Program-made: the position numbers and the translations under genes
Origin: Eunapius fragilis
Lineage: Eukaryota; Porifera; Demospongiae; Spongillida; Spongillidae
Reading direction: 5' to 3'
Length of the DNA stretch: 64,000 bases
Assembly: GCA_963681505.1 (NCBI GenBank)
Contig: OY811972.1
Location: 4,425,332-4,489,331 of the forward strand
Notes under the pieces: model-generated
The model's input: the letters and a program-made list of their open reading frames with translations, nothing else
The model's database searches: none
Told to the model about the DNA's origin: nothing
Part shown: positions 28,582 through 38,467 of the stretch, piece after piece
Position numbering within the stretch: the stretch's first letter is position 1
Layout: each line of letters opens with the position of its first letter

Positions 28582-30803
28582 ATGTGCAATATTCGTGTTG
28601 CTATTATTGCAGCGTTTCTGTTTGCTGTTATGGGTGGTTGCAGTGCTCAAGACAAGAGAGGAACCTGGGACTCCCTGAGTAAGTCGCTATTCCCCTCTGT
28701 AGGGTTCTGTGTACATGCATGGTTTATTATCTGATGGTTTATATATTAGCTCGTAAGGAAATTATTGACGAAGCTATTGCGGAAGCTAAGGAGTACGTCC
28801 ATGCTATGCATGGCGCAGCCGTATTCAGAGTAGCGGCTCCTACGAAGAATGGCGGCTTTGATCATACGCTCTTCCAACTGTTCAACGCACCATCGGAAAA
28901 GGCCTCCAAACACGCTATGGCTCGCATCGCGTTAGAAGAAATGGTCCGCAGAGCAGAAACGAAGCTGGTGCAGGCTGAAGCGATCTCGACCATCGCCGGC
29001 GATGATTCCAGCATTGAAGAGGTCGCCAGGGAGCCTCGTAAACTTGGAACTGTTCTAACCTCGTCGGAGTTGGCTGAAATATATGATGCTAGTGGTTGTA
29101 AACAGTTGCTCACAGTTCCAACTTGCTCATCAGCAACAGTTAACACGTATCGAGAAATCGATGGCACCTGCAACAATCTGCAGAATCCATTCTTTGGTGC
29201 CGCCGGTGCCTCACTTCGTCGTATTCTTCCGGCGTTTTACGAAGATGGCGTTAGTTCAATACGAGGGTCTCTTCAGAATTACGGGGGAACTGCACCAGGA
29301 CCGTTCGACCCTCCCGTTCCTAGCGCACGTCTGGTCAGTACAACTATAGTCAAGGATGTGGCGATGGATGAGCCAAACGTGTCCTACTTATTGATGCAGT
29401 TTGGACAATTTTTGAGCCACGACTTAATACAGTCTCCTAGTTCGAACGGAACCTGCACCAAAACTTGCCAAAAAACAAACGACTGTTTGCCCATCCTTGT
29501 TAGCCCGGATGATGCAACGTTCGGGAATACAAAGCAATGCCTTTCGTTTATTCGTTCCGCTCCAGCATGCACGGAATTCAATTCTGCGGACGGAATCGGC
29601 GTCCGAAACCAGATAAACGACGTTACCTCTTTTATCGACGGTTCCATGATATACGGTTCCGATTTAGTTCTTGCAAACAGACTGAGAGAGCGCAAAGGAG
29701 GACGCCTTTTAGTGGGCCAATCAATTCCATCGGGATCGAAACCGAGTTTACCGTTGGTTTCAGGATCTTTTGTAGCCGGTGACAAACGGGTGAATCAGCA
29801 CATAGCACTGACGATTATGCACACAATTTGGATGCGTGAACATAACAGAATTGCTAAAACCTTAGAAGGGATTAATCCTCAATGGAATGACGAAAAGCTC
29901 TACCAAGAAGCGAGGAAGGTCGTTGGCGCGGAGTTACAAAAAATTACATACTACGAGTACCTCCCCGCTCTAATGGACAAGGCAGTATTCAACAGGTTTA
30001 TTGGCCAATTCGCTAAATACGATCCCGTTACTGATCCATCGATTCCCACAGAATTTTCCACCGCTGCTTACAGATTTGGGCACACCCTAGTAAGGCCTGA
30101 GTTCAATCTTCTTGGACAAGATTACCTTCCCATCGGACAAATTAGTCTCGGAGAAGCTTTTTTAAATCCATCTCTTTACACCACTGTGGGTGGTACAGAC
30201 CAACTTCTTCGCGGTCTTCTTACAACAAAATCTTGGAGTTATGACGTGTTTCTTTCGAGAATCTTAACAAATGAGCTGTTTAAACCTGTGCCCAATGGTA
30301 CCGACCTTGCGTCAATAAACATTCAGCGCGGAAGGGATCACGGTATTCCGCCATATTCATTCGTGAGCGACTACTGCCAGCAGACATACGGACTGTCGCA
30401 GCCAACCTTTTCATCCAGGGTCACCACAAAGAGAATTATAAACACGTATAACTCCCTTGACAATGCGGATCTATGGCCAGTTGGGCTTTCCGAGACTCCC
30501 CTTCCCAAATCGGTCATCGGTCCGACATTTGCATGCTTGTTTGGAAAGGCGTTCAAAAGCTTAAGAGATGGCGACAGGTTTTACTTCGAAAATCCAGGCG
30601 TTTTCACTACTGCCCAAAGAAGAGAGCTTGCAAAGACGACAATGTCGAGAGTAATTTGCGACAATGCTGACGCTATTAATGAGATTATCCCTAACGCATT
30701 CTTAGCTACTGGCATACGCATTCCGTGCAGCAAGCTTCCTGGCATCGATTTTAACGCATGGCAACTCAAACGTCAGGATTACTATACAGAAGATAATGAA
30801 TGA
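28582..30803 (+). CDS. animal haem peroxidase, secreted (716 aa, 2 exons)
   Basis: Exon 1 is 28582-28678 and encodes a signal peptide (MCNIRVAIIAAFLFAVMGGC). GT-AG intron 28679-28749; exon 2 is 28750-30803. Domain landmarks: FGQFLSHD with distal His256; the FIDGSMIYGSD loop; MREHNRIA (Arg395, Glu396), which in myeloperoxidase relatives positions peroxide and binds haem; the proximal-His motif YRFGHTLVRPEF (His477); and NIQRGRDHGIPPY. It belongs to the peroxidasin/peroxinectin/myeloperoxidase superfamily and should oxidise halides or phenols outside the cell. It has only the peroxidase domain, with no LRR or Ig repeats. Ser255 stands where myeloperoxidase has the Asp that makes the haem ester bond, while Glu396 is kept. 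The frame is clean, so this looks like a working host gene. The exact physiological role is unknown. Confidence 0.92.
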
Positions 30804-32379
30804 GAAGAGATAGAATAGAACGCTGCATGCGTAGAGACTACAATTAACTGCTTATGTTTCAAACTGATAGTGTAGTTTATTATTTGAACTTGATAGCATG
30901 AGTGTATGGTATATAGATTGAAAGCGTGGAATTAATTCTTGGTCGCCTCATGCGGGTATTTAAATGTACCTTAAGTTCGAACACCGTTTGAAGTCCTGAA
31001 ATTGTGGCATCAGTGTATACATCGGCTTACAATTTTAAAATGCTGATTTCTCCGTTAAACCAGGCTCACCGGACAACTTATCACGTTATTAAAACTGCTA
31101 ATTAATATTTTCTTAAATATAATTTTTTCACCTGATTCACAGCTGTCTGCTCCCATTGAACGCGTGGAAACTAGGCCCTCCGCCCAAAAATGTTGAAATG
31201 GATTTGCTGCCCCATAGCAACGAACCGGACAACAGATGTCCTTTGGAATGCGCTATACACTAAGCACACTAAGTACAATAAACATCTATAAGCCATACTA
31301 TGGTTAAGAAACACCTCTGTCCTTCATAAGGCGTATAAAATCACGTGGCCTTGCCTCGCAAAAAAAGATGTCGGTTTGTGGGTTGAAGTAAGGTACTTAT
31401 TTCAGTGCGTACTGACCTATATTAGGTAGTTTGATATTTTTTTGAAATTGGGATTTAAGCCGCATATTATATATCGTTGGAAAGAGCAAACAATCTACAT
31501 CCCAAAGATACCTTATATTCATGGTGATGCGTTTCGTTGCGAGCACCACGCTATTCGAAAGATCACAAATGAAATGATCGCGAATGTACGTGAATTGATA
31601 GGGTACGCAAAACAAAAACTGTCCCGGTTGCGTTTATAATCAGTATAGAGATATAAATAAGTGTGCAGCCTTAATCAAAACTTTAATATACATAGTCTTG
31701 CTGATATCATACATAGGGATGCATTGGATTTCGCTTCATAAAGTAACTAACACTTACCATTGGTCATGATAAGAAGAAAGGTTATTCTGCAATAGTACAC
31801 ATATAACTATATGTACTGAGTGATTAGAATTATGGTACTAACTGATATAAATCTAACTGCTAGTACAATTTTTAATGCTAAGCTGACATAAGAAACATAT
31901 CAAAAACACCACACTATGTACAATACATGTACAAATAGATTCATGTATTCAGTTCACTTATCCCCATCTTCTTCAACTTCCAATAGGTTACAATGACTTT
32001 AGGAATTTTGGCATTGTAAAAGGTTTCACACAAACTACATGCCCATTATCAGAGTACATTCTTCTACCAAAGATGTAAATGTAGACACCATAAATCTGAC
32101 AAAACATTTAATTGTAGTTAGGTAGGAAATAATCTTCTTTCTCTACAAATTTTTTCCAATACTTCTCCTAAATGTATCCTTATTCTTAACTTTTTGTCCA
32201 GCATACCTGACCTGTGTTTTGCAAAATTTTATACCAAATTATCTTGCTGTTCATCCGGTGGGTGAGACAACACAATCATAGCAGTGTTTTAATGATCTTA
32301 CTTTTAACTTTGCTATATAGAAATCCCACTTTCGTGTGGGCCAACTTAATCATCGCACTTTGAAGATATACTGTATGGT
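30804..32379. other. no recognisable gene
   Basis: AT-rich. A 65-codon frame at 31442-31639 has no motif I recognise and no splice support. Confidence 0.4.
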
Positions 32380-32668
32380 TTAGCATTTTAACACTAGCAA
32401 GTACTCAACCTGATTTGATGTACATGTGTAATCAAATTCCTTTTTTTTATTTAAAAAAAGCACTTTTTCTTACCTCATATATAGTGTAGCTAGATCTAAG
32501 GTTTATTGGTATGGATTGGGAAGTGTCAGTTTGGCTAATGTGCAGAGCATTGACCGATGAAAGTGGATCGTTGAATGTATTTGTTTGGGATTCATTTAAA
32601 GGCAATTCAAAATGCAGTAAGCCATTTCTTATACCAGGAGCTAGAAGGGATCCATGCTCACTCACATC
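32380..32668 (-). CDS. candidate last two exons of an unknown gene
   Basis: Exon 32668-32474 (65 codons, DVSEHGSLLAPGIRNG to SSYTIYE) is bounded by an AG acceptor and a GTAAG donor. It joins in phase 0 to exon 32409-32380 (VEYLLVLKC and TAA) across a 64-bp intron. The composition is polar and unremarkable, and no domain is recognised. Upstream exons were not found, so this could be the 3' end of a host or transposon gene. Confidence 0.35.
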
Positions 32669-33055
32669 CTTTTACATATATTCATTAATGAGCCTCTTGA
32701 GATCAATAACTATCTTCATTCTAAATAGCAACAAAGCATTGGTTGCGCAAATGCGCATCAGTAATTACACATGCATCTAATTAAATATGAATATTTGGCT
32801 TGAAAAGAACACTGCATGGGCATCATCGAATTGCAATGTTACAACGACAGAAATAGAAAAATTAGTTCAATCTTCAACGTAATGTCATTTACAACTTAGT
32901 TGATCGAAGAATGGGGTGTGCAATAAATAGGGTAGTCACAAAATATTTTATTGTAAGAAATGGCTATGTGCTTAAGCTTTGTAGACAAAGAATCTAATTA
33001 AACCTAATTAGTTAAAATATAAAGATACATTTACATAAGCTTGTGTGTTCTTTTT

Positions 33056-33148
33056 TCATGCAGACCAACACAAAACGCCTGGGTAGTTAAAGCACCCTTT
33101 GGGCATCATCCAAACGTCCTCATACTTTGTAGTATGACGATTCAATAC
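33056..33148 (-). CDS. candidate terminal exon, unknown gene
   Basis: After a strong acceptor (TATTTAAATCAG) the frame reads VLNRHTTKYEDVWMMPKGCF to CWSA and stops. It is 31 codons in phase 0. No relatives recognised; supported only by splice-site logic. Confidence 0.25.
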   Translation of the reverse strand, partial: VLNRHTTKYEDVWMMPKGCFNYPGVLCWSA

Positions 33149-34110
33149 CTGATTTAAATAAAAATATACATCCCGTGATAGTTGGTTCACAATTAGAGTC
33201 AAGATTCATTCCCGAAGTTATACTACGAATTCAATGCGTCAAAACAAAAATAGATCCGGAACCAGCTCGAAATTAGGCAATGGTGTTGCATTCTACAACT
33301 AATTGGCTAACTAAGTCAAGCTGTGTAGTCGGACTAGCCGTGCAGAGAATCGAACAAGTTTCTTCGCTTGTTAAGACCTTTTTCAAACTTTACGACATAC
33401 GTGTCCAGTTTTCGACGTAGTTTTAGATCATCGATTTACGGACCCACTTACGCGATTTGTCAAAGTACCTACCTATATACGTTCTGAACACTATAGTGGC
33501 TCTCGTGCACATCGATGGCTAAATAATAATGTATGGTACCATAATGGTTTTACTTGTTTCTACTAAAGGCGTGTGTCGCCAAATTTTCAAAAGTGGTGTT
33601 CAAACGCTTTGAAAACCGCCCCTTTTGTTGACTTATCTTATTCGAAGGAAGGATCTATGGAAAGGTAAAAACGTTACGTTCTTGGATAATGCATTTCTTT
33701 TCGCTGAAGAGTTTAGAGCTGACGCGAGCTGTCAACTGCCGTCATGGTATGGTCCTTGCATGCACCTAACGGATGATGATGAAGGGAGTATGTGAGGAGG
33801 GCACGAAGACGTATATGTGAGGGTTAAATAATTTTTTTCCTCTTCTGTGGGTGGGGGGATGGCAGCTACAACTTGTGGGGCTATACTGATCAAGTATTCC
33901 TTGACAATACACAGCAGATGCTTTACTTTGTCAGTACTGCTGTATATGCCAAACCAAGCCGTGTAAACTTGGCATGAATGGACTCAGCCTCCCTGTTCCC
34001 TAGGAGGCCAAAACTAACATGGGTTGAATTGGCCCGTGGAGTAGCATGGTTCTCCAGGATGTGTATTTTTATTGGGATTGTCACGGAGGATATTAAACTG
34101 TCTGCGAAGT
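33149..34110. other. no firm gene
   Basis: A minus-strand open stretch near 33330-33440 (DDLKLRRKLDTYVVKFEKG) looks coding-like and coiled-coil-like but lacks clear splice sites. Nothing else is seen. Confidence 0.3.
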
Positions 34111-34638
34111 AGTGTCCGTCCGGACACACTTTACTCCGGAGCAACCCGTCTCTCTAGGACAAGTTACTTCGGAATAAGCTGTCCCCATCTGTAGCAAACT
34201 GTCCCTACCTCAACTCTCTTCCCGCAGACAATTTACTCCGGAGTATGATGTCCTAGGACAAGTTACTCGGGAATAATATGTCATAGGACATTTTATTCCA
34301 TAGTAATATGTTTTCGCTGGATTGGAGCATGTGCCCTAAGTTCAACTGAATTAATGATGCATGTGCCTAGAGTTCAGCTGACATCAGCAAACTCGTTTTC
34401 ATCTGTCCTCTCATCCATTTACATCAGCTATAAATGTAGTAGAAGTCACATGCAACCACTGAAAGCCAGCTGGTAGCTACGCTCCTTATCGGTAGTGATT
34501 AACAATTTAAACCACGTGGCTGCGCACTGGTTTGAATTGCAATTTACACGATAAATATGACGGACCACTTACGCTGTCGGGGGAACAATTTACTCCGGAG
34601 TAAAGTGTCCGGTAGGATAATTTACTCCGACGGACACT
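34111..34638. mobile_element. MITE with AGTGTCCGTC termini and internal palindromes
   Basis: The left end AGTGTCCGTCCGGA is mirrored by CCGACGGACACT at the right end. Inside, TTTACTCCGGAGT-like palindromes and AGGACAAGTTACT/AGGACATTTTATT units recur many times (34132, 34156, 34230, 34256, 34288, 34590). 528 bp, non-coding. Confidence 0.6.
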
Positions 34639-35042
34639 TTCAATCGTTTGACAGGACTGTTGCCTTCGGGAAGGATTTACGGAAGAACTCCATGAACTGT
34701 TCAATGGCCTGTTCTGTAGAATCATTAATTTTTACTGTTATCGCGAAATAAACGTGTACGAATGTTAACATAGATATACGGATTTTTGAACCTTAATTTA
34801 GATACGAGCAGAGAATAAAAATACATTTAGGTTTAGGTATGTCATGAAATTAATTTACGGAGTTAGGTTAAAGTTAAAACGGTTTCAATTTTTGCCTGAG
34901 ATAAATACATTTGCCCAGCTTTTCAGGTAAGATGCGCCACCTTTTTATCTGAAATAATAATAAATGCCAAGAAATCGCGAAACTCTGGGCTGTCCAGTAG
35001 GGCTGACGTCAGCAAATTACCAGTTAGAGCCTTAACCAGCCA

Positions 35043-35171
35043 GGTGCGGACGTACGAAGGGGGCGTGGCAGACAAAGGGGGGGGGGGGGGGGGGGGGGGG
35101 TTGAAATTAATTATTCAAAATGCAGAGTGCCTAATTTCTTGCTATGAATAATATTATCGAGAGGGGTTAAA

Positions 35172-35209
<38 letters not shown>

Positions 35210-35222
35210 ATCCGCCACTGCC
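35043..35222. mobile_element. small inverted-repeat element with poly-G and poly-C arms
   Basis: CGTGGCAGACAAA plus a G-run (35077-35100) faces a C-run (35173-35207) plus AAATCCGCCACTGCC. This gives an inverted repeat with homopolymer arms of 24 and 35 bases around about 70 bp of unique sequence. Confidence 0.6.
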
Positions 35223-35562
35223 AGCAACTCAATAACATTAGCTCTGAAAAATTTCTCCCCATTCATATGACGGGCTGCACTTGAGGTACAAATTTATTAA
35301 TACATCCGGAACCTTTGGCTTTAACAGTACTTGTGCTTGCACTGCTGGTACTGGCAGTGTTAGTACTCCAGCTGCTGCTCACTCCTTCCTTCTTGCAGCT
35401 GCAAGTGCACATACACATGTAAAAAAAAAAAAAATTTGCAATAGCTAATAGGTCCGAGTACACTCACGTTTGCTGGCTTTCCTTTATTCCATGCACGGAC
35501 GTTATGTGGTGCCTCATGTTTGAGGTGTTATTCCCGTGTCTGGAAACCCATCATAGCACATG

Positions 35563-35571
35563 CTGCAAACT
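35563..35571 (+). repeat. 9-bp direct repeat, left of hairpin element
   Basis: CTGCAAACT, repeated at 35700-35708, directly flanking the hairpin on both sides: a probable target-site duplication. Confidence 0.75.
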
Positions 35572-35699
35572 TAGTCTCGTACCCAGACCCACATCGCAGC
35601 TGCGGATGGAATACATCACCGCCTACGCGACTACTTGCGTAGGCGGTGATGTATTCCATCCGCAGCTGCGATGTGGGTCTGGGTCTGGGTACGAGACTA
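35572..35699. mobile_element. 128-bp near-perfect hairpin element with 9-bp target duplication
   Basis: The left arm 35572-35628 begins TAGTCTCGTACCCAGACCC and is complementary, base for base, to the right arm 35637-35699 apart from a 6-bp GGGTCT duplication. The loop is 8 bases. CTGCAAACT flanks both sides. A 9-bp duplication suggests Mutator-like mobilisation. A related end, TAGTCTCGTACCCA, occurs alone at 8405. Confidence 0.8.
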
Positions 35700-35708
35700 C
35701 TGCAAACT

Positions 35709-36572
35709 ACCCAGCAAGAACCAATTACTTTTTTGTGCCATCCAAAGTACTCCCAAACGTTGCTTTTGCGGTCAACCCTCATGAAGACGTCCTTGGTAGC
35801 AAGTAGAGTAGGTTTTTGGGATACGTTATCCTTCGAGGTAGCCATAACGATTCACCCCAACAATGAATAATCGAGCGATAATTGACCATGAAAATGCGAT
35901 ATTTATATCGTGATTAAATCCTCATATCGCGATATAGACGATTAAAAATGAAGGTTATTTCGCGGGGCAACACTGATGGCACAGTGTCCAGTGTCTGGAT
36001 ATTAGGTAGCTGTATAGTGATGGAGTTGCATGATCACTACTTGTAAAAAGTCACCGTCTAGTGGGACAGCCAAGAATCGGGCCACATCGCTCTTAGTGGC
36101 AATCGAGCAATATCCAAAAGGAGAACAGTTCTGATTTGTATCTGCATGTGTCATAAGACGGTGTACTTATATCTTATGACATGGCATTTCAAGTGGCTGT
36201 GTCTGAATGTTAGCACACCACACACTTCAACTCATTCAGGACACTGACGCTGTTTTGACTTGCCAGCTGAGGATATGGCTCACGTGAGAAGATTGAAGGA
36301 GGGGCAAGATGTGCTATGAACATGATAGGTGTGAGGCCTGATTGATGAACTGTGTTAAATGTATGCTTCCTGACATGATCATGTGCACTGACTTTGAAAT
36401 GCTCACACACCTGTGGTATGATTTTATATACTGATAATGTTGCATAGAAGCACGTACTATACTGTACCGTACACCCTTCATTTGTATGTACTTCCCACAC
36501 AAATGGTGTCAGTGCACACCTATGGTGCACTCCTTCTGCTCTGGCCCTGATAACTCTCTGCATTAAAGCACG
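35709..36572. other. no recognisable gene
   Basis: Non-coding sequence between the hairpin element and a candidate first exon; no motif or repeat that I can support. Confidence 0.35.
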
Positions 36573-36678
36573 ATGGATGCAAGGGAAAAGGTGCGTTATA
36601 AGCAAAAACTGGAGTCGGTGGGGCGGACACTAAGTGATGACCCTTTCATGAAGGATAATGATCATCGTTTCAGTGATG
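36573..36678 (+). CDS. candidate first exon of a transposon gene, cut off by the LTR element
   Basis: An ATG opens a charged 35-residue frame (MDAREKVRYKQKLESVGRTL, then SDDPFMKDNDHRF) and ends at a GTATGT donor 14 bp before the truncated end of the Ty3-like element. As I recall, the x-RYxxKL...DP(Y/F) pattern resembles the N-terminus of SWIM/YqaJ-type proteins. The rest of the gene is displaced by the insertion and its associated deletion. Confidence 0.35.
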
Positions 36679-36691
36679 GTATGTCGTTGTG

Positions 36692-36743
36692 ATTCAGCGT
36701 GTGAATCGTCTCATTCACCTCCATGGAAGACTGGGCTTCCACA
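36692..36743 (-). repeat. truncated 3' LTR (52 bp)
   Basis: TGTGGAAGCCCAGTCTTCC onward is identical to 41591-41642. A purine tract precedes it, as expected for a 3' LTR. The rest of the LTR is missing. Confidence 0.85.
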
Positions 36744-38467
36744 CTCCTCTCCTCTCCTACAACAAACTTGTTTGTTGCGCATCGTGAGAGACAGTCTGCA
36801 TTCCCATTAGCCTTGCCAGGTCTATGCTCCACTGTGTACAGATAAGGCTGTAGTGAGAGACTCCATCTGCATAACCGGGGGTTGCTCTCCTTAAGCTTAT
36901 CTAACCATTCGAGTGAGCGATGATCCGTTTGGATGGTAAATCTTCGTCCCAACAAGTACACTCGAAATGCCGCGATCGCGAGTTTAATCGCAAGACATTC
37001 CTTCTCAACAGTCGAGTATCGCTCCTCTCTTGGTAGAAATTTCCTGCTGTAGTACGCAACAGGGTGTTCCTCCCCATCAGCTCCATGTTGGCTCAGGACC
37101 GCTCCCGCTCCTCTATCTGAAGCATCGGTTTGGAGAACAAACGGTTGTGTGAAATCCGGGCTCTTCAGAACAGGGTCACAACATAGACATCTTTTAAGCG
37201 TTTCAAAAGCCTTGGTGCACTCCTCGTTCCACTGTACTACGTTTGGCGACGTCCTTCTAGTTAAGTCTGTCAAAGGTAATGCTATCGTAGCATAGTCTGG
37301 GATAAATCGACGGTAATATCCCGTAAGACCCAAAAATCCTCTGACCTCCCGCTTAGTCACAGGACGAGGGAAGGATTCGACAGCACCGATCTTATTCGTC
37401 TCCGGTCGGACTGTACCGTTCCCCACAACATGTCCAAGGTAAACACATTCCTTCATCCCGAATTGACACTTAGCCAACTTCACTGTCAAATTTGCATCCT
37501 TGATGCGTTGCAAAACCGTTCGCAAATGTTCGATATGACCTCTCCAGGTACTGCTGTAGATCACCACATCATCTAGGTACGCTGCTGCAAAAGCTTCGCA
37601 GCCTCTCACCAAAGTATCCGTGAGTCGTTGGAAGGAAGCCGGTGCACCATTCAATCCAAACGGCATTACCCGAAATTGAAATAAACCCCTTGGTGTGACG
37701 AATGCGGTTTTAGGTCGATCTTTCACGGCCACAGGCATTTGCCAATAACCCTTCGTAAGGTCGAGAGTTGAGATATACCTCGCTTTTCCAAGTTGGTCAA
37801 TGATCTCATCTATTCTGGGCATGGGATATGCTTCTACCTGTGTAACGGCATTCAGTCGGCGATAGTCAACGCATACCCGCATCGTTCCATCTTTCTTCTT
37901 GACCAAGACAATTGGCGATGACCACTCGCTAGTAGACTGCTCGATGATTCCGTGCTGTTCCATCTCTTCTAACTCCTGGAGTACTGTCTCGCGATATGCA
38001 TGGGGTAATCGGTATGGACGCATCCTTACAGGACGAGCATCTACTGTCCTAATGTGATGCTGCATCAAGTTGGTTCTACCAGGTCGATTGCTGAAGATCT
38101 CCTGAAATTCATCCATCACTCCCTTCATCTGTAAGGCTTGGTCAGTACTTAACTGTTCACCGAAACTCGCCTCGCCCACCATATCATCCTTCCATGCTGG
38201 AATTTCGTCTACTCCTTCCTGTAAAACTTCCTCCAAAAAACATGTCTCCTCCGACCGCACCTGAAATGCCTTCAGCATGTTCACATGGAAGACTCTCGTT
38301 CGTTTCCTTTTGTCGTGCATATCAACCGAATAGGTCACCTTGCCCTTCCGTTCTAGCACTTGATAAGGTCCTTGCCACTGTGCTGTGAGCTTGTCTGTCG
38401 TCGTAGGTAACAATACTAAAACTGGATCTCCGGATTTGAATTCCCTCAAACGTGCCCTCTTGTCGTA
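36692..38467 (-). CDS. Ty3-type pol, second part: GPY/F module, reverse transcriptase, RNase H
   Basis: In frame with the upstream ORF, from which it is separated by a single TGA at 38468-38470. It starts with the integrase C-terminal module (FKSGDPVLVLLP to WQGPYQVLERKG). RT motifs follow: SEWSSPIVLVKKKDGTMRVC, VDYRRLNAVT, FRVMPFGLNGAPASFQ and the catalytic YLDDVVIYS. RNase H residues are seen in LQTDASDRGAGAVLSQ, YSTVEKECLAI and IQTDHRSLEW. The reading frame runs through the polypurine tract into the LTR and beyond to a stop at 36662; coding past 36692 is flanking DNA. The family makes cDNA from element RNA in cytoplasmic particles. Confidence 0.9.
36744..36758 (-). promoter_or_regulatory. 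polypurine tract
   Basis: AGGAGAGGAGAGGAG on the minus strand, directly before the TGTG of the 3' LTR. It primes plus-strand DNA synthesis and fixes the LTR boundary. Confidence 0.85.

Noticed and set aside
28862-30769. Antisense frames across the peroxidase gene
   Set aside because: Shadows of a clear coding exon.
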